The notes under the pieces are model-generated. The model ran no database searches. It was not told the origin of the DNA and worked only from the letters and a program-made list of their open reading frames with translations. Position numbers and translations under genes: made by a program. Below are positions 21,830 to 34,479 of a stretch of 64,000 nt of DNA, in pieces. Source of the DNA: Theropithecus gelada (taxonomy: Eukaryota; Chordata; Mammalia; Primates; Cercopithecidae); contig NC_037682.1 in the NCBI RefSeq assembly GCF_003255815.1, positions 45,674,986-45,738,985 on the forward strand. The letters are read 5' to 3'. How positions within the stretch are numbered: the first letter of the stretch is position 1; each line of letters opens with the position of its first letter.

Positions 21830-22035
21830 GCCCTAGAGGCAGAAGTCTGGGTTTAAAACCAAGCTCCCACTTCACTGAGTGACTGAACCTCTGTAAGCCT
21901 CAGTTTCTTCATCTGTAATATGGGAACAATCACACCACCCTTCCAGGGCTTCTTTGAAGAAGAGATGAGATAATCTCTGTGAAAACATCTTGTACCTTAT
22001 CTAGTACATATTAGGTGCTCAGTAAAACCAACTAT
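21830..22035 (+). repeat. MIR SINE, well preserved
   Basis: 'aagcctcagtttcttcatc', 'tgtaatatgggaacaatc' and 'tacatattaggtgctcag' run in MIR order. Confidence 0.85.
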
Positions 22036-22039
22036 ATCT

Positions 22040-22785
22040 GAGACCAGTGGAGGGGAAGCATATTACAACCCAAATAGGACTCCTCCTCCGAGTACCTGTG
22101 AGAAGGGCTTAGCATCAGGGCCTGAGGATAAGGATGACCCTGGCCTGACCCAAACCTTCCATGCCAGTGGAGTAAGTAGACACTCCAGGCTCTTTGGGCT
22201 GGACCAGTCCAGACAGCTGCCTGGGCAGGACAGTGAGAAGCTGCCAGAATGAATGCCCAACTCTGAGCACTAGGCTCTTTGTCTATCATCAGAAGGGATG
22301 AGCTAATGCTTTGTGTCCAGTTCCAGATATCATCACATTCCTGGGGCTGGAGAAGTAGCTCTAGGCTTAGTCCAGCACTTTTTTGTGGCCTCGCCTTGGA
22401 GTTCTGCATCTTGTCCTTCATTGAGACCCAGAATGTTGTCCTTTGGGGAAACCCAGACACAAGCTCCTCATGCCTAGAACTGAGAACTGCAGGCACTAGG
22501 CATTCCCAACTGAAGCTACCCATGTGTGAGCAGATTGAAGGCAAGAACCAGGAGGGAGAAAGCACCAGGAACTCACAGCAGGGGGGGAAGACCCCAGTGC
22601 TTCACCCACCCTGGAGATATCCTGGGCCAGCAAAGAGGGAGGAGCTCATATCCATTCCTTGCACCATCTGTCTTGTTGCTAGGCTTGGGTAGTGGTTGGT
22701 TATGCTAGGCCAGACCCCTGACTCACAAGTTCAGAAGTACAGGCATCACTTGGCAGCTGCAACAACTATAACCACCACCTCTCCA
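22040..22785. other. Unassigned intronic sequence
   Basis: No repeat or exon recognised. Open frames of 177 codons (minus strand) and 137 codons (plus strand) overlap each other and show no domain, so I regard them as chance. Confidence 0.45.
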
Positions 22786-22789
22786 CTTG

Positions 22790-22975
22790 TAGGGTCCTTT
22801 GCAGTTTATAAAGCCCTTCATAGGAGCCTCACAGTGGCCTTATGAGTAAATGTTGAGGATCTCCACCACATTTTAGATAAGAAACAAGGTCACATAAGTT
22901 GTCATTTGTCCAAAATCCCAAATAGGGGGAGCAGAATTTGAACCAAGGCCGCACAACTCTCACAGTGCTCTTTCT
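22790..22975 (-). repeat. MIR SINE relic
   Basis: 'cctcacagtggccttatg', 'agataagaaacaaggtcac' and 'cagaatttgaaccaagg' are antisense MIR. Confidence 0.7.
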
Positions 22976-23589
22976 CCTAAACCTCACTGTTTTCCCTTCT
23001 CTCATCTTGGTTTTGCCTTCCACACTGTGAGCAGATAGAAGTGGACCTTCAATTCCCAGGATGCTATAAACTCTGACATCGTTAGTAAGACACTGCAGAA
23101 ATCTCCATGCATGTGTTGCTGTGAAACGCCACCAGGTGGCAATAGTAGCCACCGCTTGCCAGGACAGCCACCAAAGTGGACAGGAACATGGGCCTGTCTG
23201 CCTGTCTGTGCCTCCCAAGTTCAGCAGTCCAGAGTTGCAGCTTCTAATCCACATGTGGACTGGCTTGGACAAGGGCAGAGGTGGCTTTTAGATTTCCTGT
23301 CCATCTGTGCATCAGGACTGAAGGATTCCTGCTCCCACTATGTAGAGAGGGGCAGAGCTGATACCAGGCTGTGCCCAGGTACAGGGGAACCAGCCCTGTA
23401 ACCTCCCTGGCACCAGTGCCTCATCCACATAGGCACCAAGCAGAACAAGGAGGCATGAACTGCCAGCCACCAGCTCTTACCTGGAGCACCTCACGTAGTG
23501 GGTAGCAGGCAGTCCATGAGTCCTCCATGCAAACCATACGCACACCCTTGCCAATCCCAGACCTAGGTGATGACTATGTGTGAAATTTA

Positions 23590-23825
23590 TTCTGGCCTTA
23601 AAGTAGCTGTTTATTGGGCACTAACTATGTGCCACACTCTGTGTTAAGTGCCTTGCACTTACCTCCTTTAATTCTCACAAAGAATGTATGAGGCAAGTAC
23701 TTTTATCACCCTTGTTTACAGATGAGGAAACTGAGACGGAAAGAGGTGAAATAACTCACCCAAAGTTACAGGAGGTAGGAAGTGGTAGAGCCAGTATTTG
23801 ACCCCAAGTCCCAATGACCGCTGAG
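23590..23825 (-). repeat. MIR SINE, nearly full length
   Basis: 'actaactatgtgccacac', 'acagatgaggaaactgag' and 'ggtagagccagtatttgac' in order mark an antisense MIR. Confidence 0.85.
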
Positions 23826-23883
23826 TCCATGGTCTTCCAAAAATGTTTGGTTTGGCTGGAGTATAAGGGGCTTAGGAGGAGTG

Positions 23884-24294
23884 AAGGGGAGAACAGGTGT
23901 ATGACAAGGTGCTCAACATTACTCATCATCAGGAAAAGGCAGATGAAAACCACAGTGAGATACAGATATTACCTTACACCTGTTAGGATGGCTATCATCC
24001 AAAAAAGTCAAAAGATAACAAGTGTTGGCAAGGATGTGGAGAAAAGGTAACCCCTGAACACTGTTTTTGGGAAAGCGGGCATTATGAAAAATAGCATGGA
24101 GATTCCTCAAGAAATTAAAAGTAGAACTGCCATATGACCCAGCAATCCCTCTTCTGGGTATATATCCAAAGGGAATGAAATCAGCACCTCGTAGACGTAT
24201 CTGCACTCCCCTATTCACTGCAGCGTTATTTGTAATTGCTAAGATATGGAAACAACATAAATGTCTATCAAAGGATAAATGGATAAAGAAATTG

Positions 24295-24327
<33 letters not shown>

Positions 24328-24893
24328 CACACACACACATAATACATACATACACAATGAAATATTATTCAACTTTTAAAAAGAAGGAAATCATACCATT
24401 TGCATCAACATGGATGAAACTGGAGGACATTATGCTAAATGAAATAAGCCCAGACACAGAAAGAAAAATACCACATGATCTCTCTTATATGTGGAATCTT
24501 AAAAAAAAAAAAAAAAAAAAAAAAGACAGAAAGCAAGAAAGCCAGACTCATAGAAGCAGAGAGTAGAACACTTGTTACCTGAGGTGGGGGAGGGAAGTAA
24601 GGGAAAGAATGGGGAGATATAGATCAAAGGGGACAAAGTTGCAGTTCTGTAGGATAAAGAAATCTAGAGATCTAAAGTGCAGCATGAGGACTATAGTTAA
24701 TATTGTATTGTATGCTGAAAATTTTTTCTAAGAGAGTAGGTTTTAAGTGCTCTTACCACACACACAAAGGTACTTATATGAGATGATGGAAATGTGAAAC
24801 TGCTTCCCTGTAGTAATCATTTCACTGCGTACAAATATATCAAAACAGGTTGTATACCTTAAATTTATACAATTAAAAATTAAAAAATAAAAA
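23884..24893 (+). mobile_element. L1MA/L1MB-type 3' half-kilobase plus UTR
   Basis: A 5'-truncated L1 includes the end of ORF2 ('gaaccacagtgagatac'-like start, 'gttggcaaggatgtggag', 'ccagcaatccctcttctggg', 'gaaactggaggacattatg') and a 3' UTR ('gactatagttaatattg', 'ggttgtataccttaaattt'), ending in an A-rich tail. The ORF2 end is broken by stops, so it is inactive. An (AT)n(AC)n microsatellite has expanded inside it at 24297-24340, and poly(A) at 24500-24524. Confidence 0.9.
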
Positions 24894-25084
24894 CTGTCAG
24901 GGGGAGGCTAAGGCCATTTAGGAGAGCCTTGATGTCAGAAAAGGTTACATTCCCATCATTGAAAATGGTGCCATTACAGGATCTAAACTCCTCTCACTTG
25001 ATCTCTTGCTACAATCTCACATCCCTTCTACTGAGAAGTCACCCAGACTGTTGGCTGCTATTGGAAGCAGCAGAGAGAAGAGGT

Positions 25085-25325
25085 TACGAGTATGGGCTCT
25101 TGGGCTCTAAGACTGTAATACCTCGGTTACTAGCTGGGTGACCTGGAATGTGGCTGTGAGCTCTTTGCATCAGCTTCCTCATCTGCAAATGTAGATGATA
25201 ACAACAGTAATAGTGTCTACCTTATAGGCTTTTTGTGAGGATTGCAGAAAACAATATATGTCACACGGTCATAACATGCCCGAGATACAGTAAGCACTCA
25301 ATAAATGTTTGCTATTATTGCTGAC
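25085..25325 (+). repeat. MIR SINE, nearly full length
   Basis: 'ttactagctgggtgacctg', 'cagcttcctcatctgc', 'ttttgtgaggattgcag' and 'gtaagcactcaataaatg' occur in order. Confidence 0.88.
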
Positions 25326-25359
25326 TGGGCTACCAAAGGAAGTATTGTCTCTGGTTCAA

Positions 25360-25530
25360 TTCCTGCATTGCACTCTTCCCCTCTGCAAAATATCAGTAAA
25401 TCTTCCCTGAATATGTCTCCTGTGTTCTTTGATCCCCATGTCTTTGCCCATAATGTCCCCTCTAGCTGGAATGCCACCTACCTACTTCTTTTGAACAAAC
25501 CCCTTCACACTTCAGGGCCCATCATGAATT
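25360..25530 (+). repeat. L2 LINE relic
   Basis: 'tgtctttgcccataatgtc', 'ctagctggaatgccacct' and 'ccttcacacttcagggc' are sense L2. Confidence 0.7.
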
Positions 25531-25539
25531 AGTACAGTT

Positions 25540-26235
25540 TGCCCTGGGTCTGTTCCTTGTATGTTTTACTGTCGGGAGATCCCTCCCAGCATGTCACAGA
25601 GTACTCTGTTTCTAGTAGACGCCTCCGAAGTATGTAGTACAAAGGATTCCCCATCAAGCTCCCAGTGGCTGCCCTCCAGGGGGAGTCTGCTTGGAGTACC
25701 AATAAACAGAGAGGATGTTCCTTTCCCTCTCCAAGGACAGGATCATACAGTTTCCTCTCCACTGTCCTCTTCAGATCCACTGTGAAATTTAAATTCATGA
25801 AAGCTGGATTCTGAGCCTAAAAGCAAACACCAGGGCCCTCTTAGAAGTTCCTCCTCCCAGCTTGGCCGGAGTCTGGAGCTGCCAGCCACTGCTTCCTTCT
25901 TCAGAGGGGAAAATAAAGCATTTTTTCCTTAGGATACCGCCAATCCCCTCTGTTTCCATCACTGACTCCAGCAAAAGAGAGGTTTAGTCAGGGATTATAA
26001 ACTCAAATTCCCATAGGGGCCAAGAAGCTGGCCAGGTATAAGACATACGAGCATGGTGGGGACTGTGGCGAACAGAGAACAGTATCTAAAATCATTTTTA
26101 AACATTTTCTAAAACTATGTGCCAGATAAGCAAATGTCTCCACAGACCTGATTCAGTCTGAGGGCCATCAGCTGCACCCCCCAGCTTAAAAATTTGCCAA
26201 TGATCCTCAAAACAGGGGGATTCAGGGTCCTCAGC
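25540..26235. other. Unassigned intronic sequence
   Basis: No repeat family or exon recognised. Confidence 0.5.
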
Positions 26236-26239
26236 GTGA

Positions 26240-26460
26240 CCTCTGAAGTAATAATTAAGGGGGACAGACCTGAGTTTATATCTCTGCTCTGTCATTTCCT
26301 GTGTGACCTTGGGCATCTAGCCCTCTCTTTACTCATTTCCCATCACAAAAATGCAAATGAAATGAGAATGCTCTAGGTTGCTATGATGATTAACTTAGAA
26401 TGTGAAGAGACTAACACAGAATCTGGTATACATGAATGTTCAATAAATGATTTTAAATTT
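26240..26460 (+). repeat. MIR SINE relic
   Basis: 'ctgctctgtcatttcctg', 'tgtgaccttgggcatct' and 'gaatgttcaataaatga' mark a sense MIR. Confidence 0.75.
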
Positions 26461-26516
26461 TACTGACCAAGCTGGGAGGATTACAAGGGAAGTGTATAAG
26501 AGTTGTCTATGTGTCT

Positions 26517-26727
26517 TTTCTTTTTTTGAGAGAAGGTCTCACTCTGTCACCCAGACCGAAGTCCAGTGGCACAATCATGGTTCACTGCAGCCTCAACCTC
26601 CCTGAGCTCAAGTGATCCTCCCACCTCAGCCTGCTGAGTAGCTGAGACCACAGGTGTGCGCCACTACGCCCAGCTAATTTTTGTATTTTTTGTAGTGACG
26701 GGGTTTTGCCATGTTACCCAGGCTGGT
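26517..26727 (-). mobile_element. AluJ-type partial element
   Basis: Antisense old Alu: 'gagagaaggtctcactctg', 'cctcagcctgctgagtag' and 'ccatgttacccaggctgg', then an abrupt end, so part of the dimer is missing. CpG decay and diagnostic bases point to AluJ. Confidence 0.85.
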
Positions 26728-26739
26728 GATTTGTATATG

Positions 26740-27930
26740 TTTCTAATTCCATTTTTCCTTCTGATATTAGTTGTGCATTCTCTCCAGCTTCTGCCTCTTC
26801 TCCCAGCAGGTACCAATACGTGAACCAGGGGACGGTTTCCTAACTCCAATGTACTGAGCTCCAAGGGAGGTTCTGAGCTCCAGCGCAAAACTCTGCACTG
26901 CTGTGGGCAGCTTGGACAGGCAGTCACACATCAGAGCAGCAGAAGACTTACCTTTCATCTCTGCTGTCATTAAAACACCTTTAAAGAGCAGTCACAAAGC
27001 CCAAACACTAAAACCTGTGTGGTTTCCTTTACATGACAGAGACTGAGCTCTCCTCACAATGGCCAGGAACCATTCTCCCCAGGATACCCTAGCAAACAAG
27101 CCCCCTCTACCAACTTGATCAACCAAACCTGGTGTCAGGATACTGGGGGCAGGGTCTGGGTTGGTTGTAAATACTGCTTCACCCCAGGAAAACTCAGCCA
27201 CAGTTCCCCATGAGGAAAAGCCACCATCCACTTATGGTCTCCGTATTTTCTCCAGAACCAAGCAGATGGAGATATCTTTTCATCTCCTGGATGTGCCTCT
27301 ACCACATCTGTCACCCACATTTATGATCTACATCTACAGAACTGGAAATCCAGTCTGGGCAAGGCTGACAGGCTCCTGCTGGGTCCTCAGCAGACATGTG
27401 TCTAGAGGCCCCTTCCCTGCCTAGGCCGGTGCCACATGGCAGGGAAAGCATACCTGGCACCAAGGGAGGAACGGGACCCGACTCTGGGGCATGTCACTGG
27501 CCCCCTCAGGGAACTCTCTGCAGAGCAGATGGTCCTGGAGGTGTCAACCTCTCCATAAGCCCAAGACAGCTCTTTCTGCATCCCGTGTTGGGGAAGGAGG
27601 CCTCCCCTGTCAGTGAATTTTCCAGATAATCTTCAAGTTCAAAGCACCCAAAGTTTTATTTTACCTTTTCATCCATAAAGTTCTACATTACATATTCACA
27701 TCTTCTCAAAAAGAAGAGGACATCAAACAGAAATTCACATTATAACCATCACTAATTGCTCTAAGAGCTGCTGAGATGCTAGATTTTTTGGTCCCCTCTT
27801 CCTTTGCTGTCAGATTGTCAGTGGTTTCACCATCAGCCATGGATTGGGCTGTCAGAGCACCTACTTATCTCAGCTCCCCCACCCGGACCAGCTCTACTGG
27901 ATCTGCTTAGATCTCAGAAATCAGATAATA
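26740..27930. other. Unassigned intronic sequence
   Basis: About 1.2 kb with no recognised repeat. Several short open frames exist on both strands, without family resemblance or consistent splice sites. Confidence 0.45.
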
Positions 27931-27934
27931 ACTA

Positions 27935-28165
27935 GTAATAGCCACCATTCACTGGGCATGATACGTGTGTCAGACCTCCTGCTAAGTGCCTTCCATGCAC
28001 TATTTCATTTAACCCTCTCAAGTACCCTGTGGGGTAAGAACTCATCTCCATTTTTCACATGAGGAAACTGAGCTCAGAGTATAAACACCTTGCCTAGAGA
28101 CATGGAACTGGGAAGGAGCAAGGATGGTTCTTGGATCCAGTTTCTTTGATCCCAAGTCTGTGATT
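27935..28165 (-). repeat. MIR SINE relic
   Basis: 'ctgctaagtgccttccatg', 'accctgtggggtaagaac' and 'acatgaggaaactgagctc' are antisense MIR. Confidence 0.8.
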
Positions 28166-28169
28166 GCAA

Positions 28170-30445
28170 TTGCCAGGTTATACCACCTTCTACCATATTA
28201 CTTTGCCTTGGAATTATCTGTGTGACAGCTGGGCCCTTCCCCATCTCCTCTTCCCCATCCCTTCTCCCTGCCATGATGTGATTATAATGCCTAATTTTCC
28301 CAATCAGGCTATAAGATCCGTGAAAGTATGGGTTCTGTCCTTCCTGTGCAACCTGTAACTCCCCCACCATGCATAGCACTGTACCTGGTATATAGACGGT
28401 GTATAATATGTAGATTCACTCCCTTCTCTTTCACTCATATTTGCTGGTTTCCATGCTCTCTTTGTCCTCTTTCTTTGGAGTGTCTTCTTTGAAATTCTCT
28501 AAGTCTCTTTCCAGTGGCTGGGATTCACCAGGCTGTCCCTTGCTCTGACGCAGAGCCATGGGAGTCCCTGCCCTCAGCTGTCCCTTCAGAGCAGTCTCTA
28601 AACTTCTGTCCACTTATGGTGTCAACCAGATATCCCAAGGATCTTCAGGAATTACCCCAGTGGTGTCACCTTGGGCTCCATGGCTAGCAGGCAATTCTAG
28701 GAGAGCAAGAGGACTGCCCCTCCTGGTTGGCACTGCAGTTCTTTCATGAGATTGTGCGAGACTGGCCCGCCAAAATGGGGCTGGCATATTAATGTTTGGC
28801 AATAAGTTTTGTTTTGTTTTTTTTTCCCCCTGGTAAGGTCCCCTCACAAAAGGTTTGCCAGGTGTCCTGCAGAACCTAGGGGAGGTGGCTGTGGCTATAC
28901 TAACTCTAAAGGAAGACCCCACCACTAATGTTTATATTGATGAAATCTGATTAAAATGAGCACCATGGGTAGCCATAATCCACAAGTAGAACAGCAGAGT
29001 TGGGGGAAGAGATGTCATAGTTCCTGGGCTTTCGAGGCACCAGACCTGAGTTTAAATCCTGGGTTTGCCTTTTATGATGGTGGATGACACTAGCCAAGTT
29101 CCGCTCCCTCTCCCCTGTGGAGCAAAGTGTGAGCACTTCAGTGCAGGAGTATTGTGGCAGTTTTTTAAAAGGCCTCCATGTCTTTCCCTGGGTATTTAAT
29201 GCTGACAACAGCTTTCATTAGAGCTCAGCATATTCAGTTTTATGAAACATGCAGTAAAGACTTTGTAAGAGTCCTTACCACGGAAGATAAAGTCTCTTTA
29301 TCTTCCCCTTCAGCAAAGCTCCAGAACCTGGGACTGCCAAGGAGGATCTCATAATCCATGCCCTGTGTCCAGCCCACCAGTCCTGGAGCCCAGCAAGAGG
29401 GCCTAGAAGGCAAACTGACAGTAAGTAGTTCTAGTTTTCTTGAAAGAAAGCTATTTTTAATCCTAGCAGCAGTGGAAACTGCATAAATTAACATAATCTC
29501 AGCCTCACCAACTACTTTCAGTATTTTTTTGTTTGTAAAAACATGCTTCATGATCAAAAGCCATGTCCAGTTTGTGTCTGGAGCTGGTTGCTATAGAGAG
29601 GGTGAGATACAGGGTCACTGCTGCATACTATAAATGGACAGCATGTTTTGAACTGTCACAACCCTCCACGGACCTCACTGTGCCCCTTGAGCTTCCTTGG
29701 GGGACAAAGGCTTTTTGAAAAAGATCTTTTTATTCCTGAAAGCTGATGCTGGTAGCCAGGCAGGTGCTGGCAGGTCAGGCTGATGTTGCCTCCATACTGG
29801 GCAGATGGCAGCACATGGCACCAGGTAGACAGCCCCCAACATTCTAGCTCCTTCCTCCCCACAATGTCATCCTCCCAACCTCCATTTGTTCTTCCCATCC
29901 TTGCATGTTATTTTTACCACAGGAAAAAAAAAAAAGCGATGCTATTTCTCTGCATTTTACCCTGAAACAGTCACACCAGCTCCCTTGAAAAAGCACCCAC
30001 CAGATGGCTCTGGTCCCTTGGGCTCAGAGAAACTGCAAACCTCCTGGGCTGTCGGCAGGTTATTAAAATGTCATGCATCATGCAGGAGGAATGGTTTCAA
30101 ACTCCTTGGTTCAGAATGGCGTTCAAGTCGTGGCTCTGATTTGGCTGTATGATTCCAAGCAAGTGACTTGCTCCAAGCGAGGCCTTTGGGGGCTGAAAAG
30201 GAATTCTACAAAGGCCCTGCCTAGGATGTCAAGGGAAGAAGGCTGCTCCAGGGAAATGCAGACTCTCCAGTACCACCCATTTTTCTGGCAGAGAGAACCA
30301 GGAAAAATGAGCAGGGGCCCATGCTAAGCTCACTGCCATCCTGCAACTGGGAACACCAAGCTGCCTGGTCCCAGGCTTCATCCCAAAGCCCATGGAGAAG
30401 CTTTAAGTCTTCTGGAGTTGTTCACAGTGGGCCTGGCACGGCAAC
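28170..30445. other. Mostly unassigned intronic sequence
   Basis: A sense L2-like tail is possible near 28300-28400 ('agcactgtacctggtata'). Weak sense MIR cores are possible near 29030-29110 ('cagacctgagtttaaatcc') and 30100-30190 ('ttcaagtcgtggctctg'). The rest has no recognised repeat, exon or RNA. Confidence 0.45.
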
Positions 30446-30449
30446 TGCA

Positions 30450-30660
30450 GCTTGTATTGAGTACCTACTATGTGATATGTCCTGGGCTCAGCACCTTACA
30501 GACCTTCTCTGATTTACTCCACTCAACACTATTATCCTCATTTACAAATGAGAAAACTAAGAGTCGAGAAATGAAATGACTTGTTTAAGGTCGCATAGCA
30601 AACAAATTTCAGGCTAGGCTCCAACTCTAGCTTGGCCGCCTGGAGAGTCCGTGCTTATAA
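30450..30660 (-). repeat. MIR SINE relic
   Basis: 'gagtacctactatgtgata', 'ttacaaatgagaaaactaag' and 'gtttaaggtcgcatagc' are antisense MIR. Confidence 0.78.
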
Positions 30661-30669
30661 TAACTACAT

Positions 30670-31530
30670 GCTACCTAGGCAGGCTGGAGGGCCCAGGGCT
30701 GCTTTTTACTGCCAGCCTGAGTGGAGGCTCACAGGCTTGACCCAGCCCTCCATGGCATACTTGGCTAAGAGAATGTGTTTCATGACTTTGTTCGAATCTG
30801 GGTCTAGAAATTTGGAGTCCAGGCACTGCTGGTGTGAAGCCTAGGTAGAGACCCCAGGCTTTTCCATTTTATGTCTGTTGGGAGCTAGGGGAGGGATGCA
30901 TGAACATTTCCCATCCCTTCCCAACCCCAGGATCACTCACATCCCCACCTTCATTAGCTGAGTTTCTAAAAGTCTCTGTTAAAATGCCAGTGTACGACCT
31001 GGAAGGAGGGAGATCTTAATCCAGTGTTGGCAACGAATGCTTGAGCATGAACTGCTTTACATAACATTTAGGGTGAGTAGGAATGAAGGGGAAGCGATTG
31101 CAGGAGAAGAGACCCTGGGTGGTTATGTTTAGGACAGCACACCCTAAAGGAAGGAACTGGCTGGCACAGGCCTTCTCAAAACCAGCCCATCCAGTGTCCC
31201 TTCACTTAACCCATTCCCCTTGCACTGAAGCTGATGACCTCACTCATGTTAAGAGGGTTATGTCTGGCAATGGTTCATTATATTCATCCTCTCAAATATC
31301 ACATTTCCATTTTAACAGAGGCATTTAGTAAATTGAAAGCTTGTCTTTGCTGGTCAGGTCATAACTTCACCAATAACTACCACCAGGAAGTTGGCTCCTA
31401 TAAAAGATCAACAGGTTATCTTGAACTCATTGTAGACTCTATTTCTTTATCCCTTTCTCAACATGGTCACCAGATTCTGCCCTAGTTCTTCCTTCAATGG
31501 CTCTTACATCTGTTTATTATTCTCCAGCCT
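30670..31530. other. Unassigned intronic sequence
   Basis: No repeat or exon recognised. Confidence 0.5.
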
Positions 31531-31534
31531 CTTA

Positions 31535-31690
31535 TGCCTCTCTATGCCTTCATTTCCTCATCTAAAAATGGGGTAATTATAGTACCCTTCCTATAAGATT
31601 GTTGTGACCATTAAACAAGTTCATGTTTGTAAAATTCTTAGACTAGTATCTGGCAAATATTAAGCATTCAATACATGTTGACCATCACCA
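31535..31690 (+). repeat. MIR SINE relic, 3' half
   Basis: 'cctcatctaaaaatgggg', 'tgttgtgaccattaaac' and 'agcattcaatacatgttg' mark a sense MIR. Confidence 0.78.
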
Positions 31691-31741
31691 TCACTATCAC
31701 TATCACAACTACCACCATCAGCCTCCCATTACCATCATCCG
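31680..31741 (+). repeat. Imperfect CAT/CAC-rich simple repeat
   Basis: Irregular trinucleotide-like array ('accatcaccatcactatc', 'actaccaccatcag') directly abutting the MIR 3' end, a common place for tail-derived microsatellites. Confidence 0.6.
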
Positions 31742-32139
31742 TAGCAGTACCAGGATTGCCAACAGTCTCCAGATAGGCCTCCAGTCTTCATCCTCTTCCA
31801 TGTCCTGATATGAATCTCTTATACACTATTTTCAGCCTGCCTTCCCCTACTTCGAATCCCATGATAGCTTCCTGTCCTTGAAAAACCCTCTTTCCTCTCT
31901 CCATATATCTAAATCCTTTCTCTCCTTTAAGTACATGTGAGATCAGAAATCAGCTCCTACCCCATTTCCCCTAGAAGTCTCAGTCCCATGTTCGCAAGTC
32001 AGGAACTAATGGTGCAGGTGCCTTAAAGCCCATTGTGCAGCAAGTGAAGCATCTTGGGTTCTTAGCAGAACCTGAAGGCAAGCACATGCCTTCCACTGTT
32101 TCAGTCTCCCTTAAAGCACATAGACCTAGGCACATGGGT

Positions 32140-32380
32140 GATAGCAAGGCATGGACTCCAGAACTAAACAGACTTGAGCTCAAAACCTGGAGCTATCATT
32201 TACCAGCCATGTGACTTAGATCAAATCAGCCAACCTCTCTATCTCATCTTACTCATCTGAAAAATGGGTCTAAAATATAAACACAGAGTGACAGAGACAA
32301 CTGAACTTGATGTTGGGAAAGAACCTCCAACACAGAGCTGAGCATACAGCAAATGCTCAGCCACGTCTAGCTCCCTTCCC
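32140..32380 (+). repeat. MIR SINE relic
   Basis: 'cagccatgtgacttagatc', 'catctgaaaaatgggtc' and 'acagcaaatgctcagcc' mark a sense MIR. Confidence 0.75.
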
Positions 32381-33079
32381 TGACCTTCAGCCATCAAGGG
32401 TTTTTTATGATTATTCTATTAGAAACAAAAGATTGCCTAATGGAGCAATTTAATCCACCTGCTGCTGTTCCCACTGGAGGGGGAAATGATTGGCTAAAGT
32501 TTGCCTTCTCCAGTGAGAGGCTCACCCCTAGCTGCTCCCTAGAAATACGCCATTTTCAAAGCTGCTTTTGTATTCAAGACAATGAAACTAGCATCCATGC
32601 CAACTGCATAATTGTGTGGGCATTGATTAACACAAAGGAATAAGAGGGTAATAAAAAGGAGGCCCATATCTCAGACTTCAAATCCAGCAAAGGAAGAATA
32701 GTTGGTGTGAGGCATATAAGTCCTCAGATTCCTAAAGGATGCTCTTTCTCCCTGACCCTGCAGAGGCTGGGCCTGGCACACACAGGCATGCTGAGATCTC
32801 CAGGAAACACCTACATATCTGAACCAGACCATAACTGGGCAAGGAGTCCCAGAGTCCAGCTAGTCCCCAGGGAGGTGTCCAACCAAAAGCTAGAAGCAGA
32901 GTTCCTTGAAGGCTGGGTGACCAAAGGCCTCATAAGAAGCCAGGGGTATGTTCTCCCAGAGTCACCTCTCTGGCTGTGCCTCCTTGGGCTGGTTACCTAA
33001 CCTCTCTGAACTTCATTCTCCACCTGGTAATTACTACCTCACAAGGTTGTTATGCTACTCAACTAAGACCCTCTCAATA

Positions 33080-33277
33080 GCTGCCCACTTCTGGGCACTT
33101 GCTATGTGGCAGACTCCATGCTAAGTACTTTATATGAATGGTCTACTTTTCATCCTTTTAACCACGCCTGTGAGGCTCCATTTTACAGAGGAGAAAACTA
33201 AGGCACAAAAAGAGGTTAAGTACTTACTTGAGGTCACACAGTAGAGATGGAGCTGAAACCCAGGCCTGTTTGAATTT
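33080..33277 (-). repeat. MIR SINE host of an Alu
   Basis: 'gggcacttgctatgtggc', 'acagaggagaaaactaagg', 'gaggtcacacagtagag' are antisense MIR. The Alu at 33292 inserted at its distal end. Confidence 0.82.
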
Positions 33278-33291
33278 CCAGCCCATAATCT

Positions 33292-33553
33292 TTTTTTTTT
33301 TTTTTTCTTGAGACGGAGTCTCACTCTGTCATCCAGGCTGGAGTACAGTGGCATGATCTTGTCTCACTGCAACCTCTGCCTCCTGGGTTCAAGCGATTCT
33401 CCTGCCTCAGCCTCCCAAGAAGCAGGGACTACAAGCACGCACCACCGTGCCTGGTTAATTTTTGTATTTTTTTTTAGTAGAGATGGGGTTTCACCATGTT
33501 GGCCAGGCTGGTCTCAAACTCCTGACCTCAGGTGATCTACCCACCTTGGCCTA
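33292..33553 (-). mobile_element. 5'-truncated AluS-type element
   Basis: Antisense Alu starting at a 14-base poly(T). The end that should read through 'cccaaagtgctgggatta' is missing after 'ccaccttggccta'. A target duplication 'ccagcccataatct'/'ccagcccatactct' (33278-33291 and 33554-33567) nevertheless bounds it, so it was truncated when it inserted. Confidence 0.92.
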
Positions 33554-33739
33554 CCAGCCCATACTCTTAATCATTATCCTTTGCAAACAGCAAAATATTA
33601 TACAAGCCACAAAGCAGGGATGGGGCCCAGTAATTCCTAACCCCTCCGTATTTTCCCTATCCTTCAACTCCTAGCTCCGACCCCACACATACACACAAAC
33701 ACACACATTTGTTTGATCTAGGACCCTGCGGTTAGCAAT

Positions 33740-33930
33740 ACATGTTCACATTAATCATTTTACTTGGAAACTCACATTGGTCCCTAAAGCAAGGAAAATT
33801 GTTCCCACTTTCTAGATAAGGAAAACCAAGGCTCAAGAGGTTAAATAATCGGCCCAGGTTCACATAGCTGCTCAACTCAATGACATGGCCCAGGATTTCC
33901 TCTCAAATCCCCTGACTCCAAGACCTCTCT
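33740..33930 (-). repeat. MIR SINE relic
   Basis: 'ttctagataaggaaaacc', 'ggctcaagaggttaaat' and 'cccaggttcacatagctg' are antisense MIR. Confidence 0.75.
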
Positions 33931-34049
33931 CCTGGTCCTACAGGTGTGAGTGAGATGCTCTCCTGGAATTTCTGAGACACCTCCCTCAATAACTATACCC
34001 CCAACCCCTGCCATCTACCCACAGTGTTTATGGTTCACTGAATTACAGT

Positions 34050-34195
34050 TGCTCTTTTGTTTAAATGCCTCTCTCTGCTACTAGCCTGTAAGCTCTTTTG
34101 AGAGCAAAACGTACATCTGTCTCATTCTCATTAAATTGCCAGGGTTCAGCCCAGCGTGATAGGCAGGTGCTTGGTAAATAGTCACCAACTGCAAT
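34050..34195 (+). repeat. L2 3'-end relic
   Basis: 'actagcctgtaagctcttt', 'gagcaaaacgtacatctg' and 'ggcaggtgcttggtaaat' are sense L2. Confidence 0.72.
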
Positions 34196-34479
34196 TGTAT
34201 ACCAAAGCTTCCCTTCCCACTGTGGGAGCTCAGGAGAGCTCAGGAGAAAGCTGCAGCTCCTAGAAGGGAGGGTGGTGTGGGTAACATGGGGGCAATGCTT
34301 GCCAGTGAGTAAGACCTACTAATTGTGGCATCCAGCATTTTATGTATGGGAAATGGGAGGTGGAGAGTGGGCACAGAGAGGCCTCCTTCTCCCTATCCCC
34401 ACCCTGTTGGCATCAAGGAAAACCTAGCTAAGTCCTAGTAACCCCACATGGGTATCCATCATGGCTGCCTTGGGTAGGG

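Noticed and set aside
22032..22692. Open frames of 177 codons (minus) and 137 codons (plus)
   Set aside because: They overlap each other on opposite strands, show no domain or splice structure, and look compositional.
23919..24566. Open frames of 142 and 95 codons at the L1
   Set aside because: They lie on or antisense to a truncated, stop-ridden L1 ORF2 end and contain a microsatellite. There is no intact enzyme.
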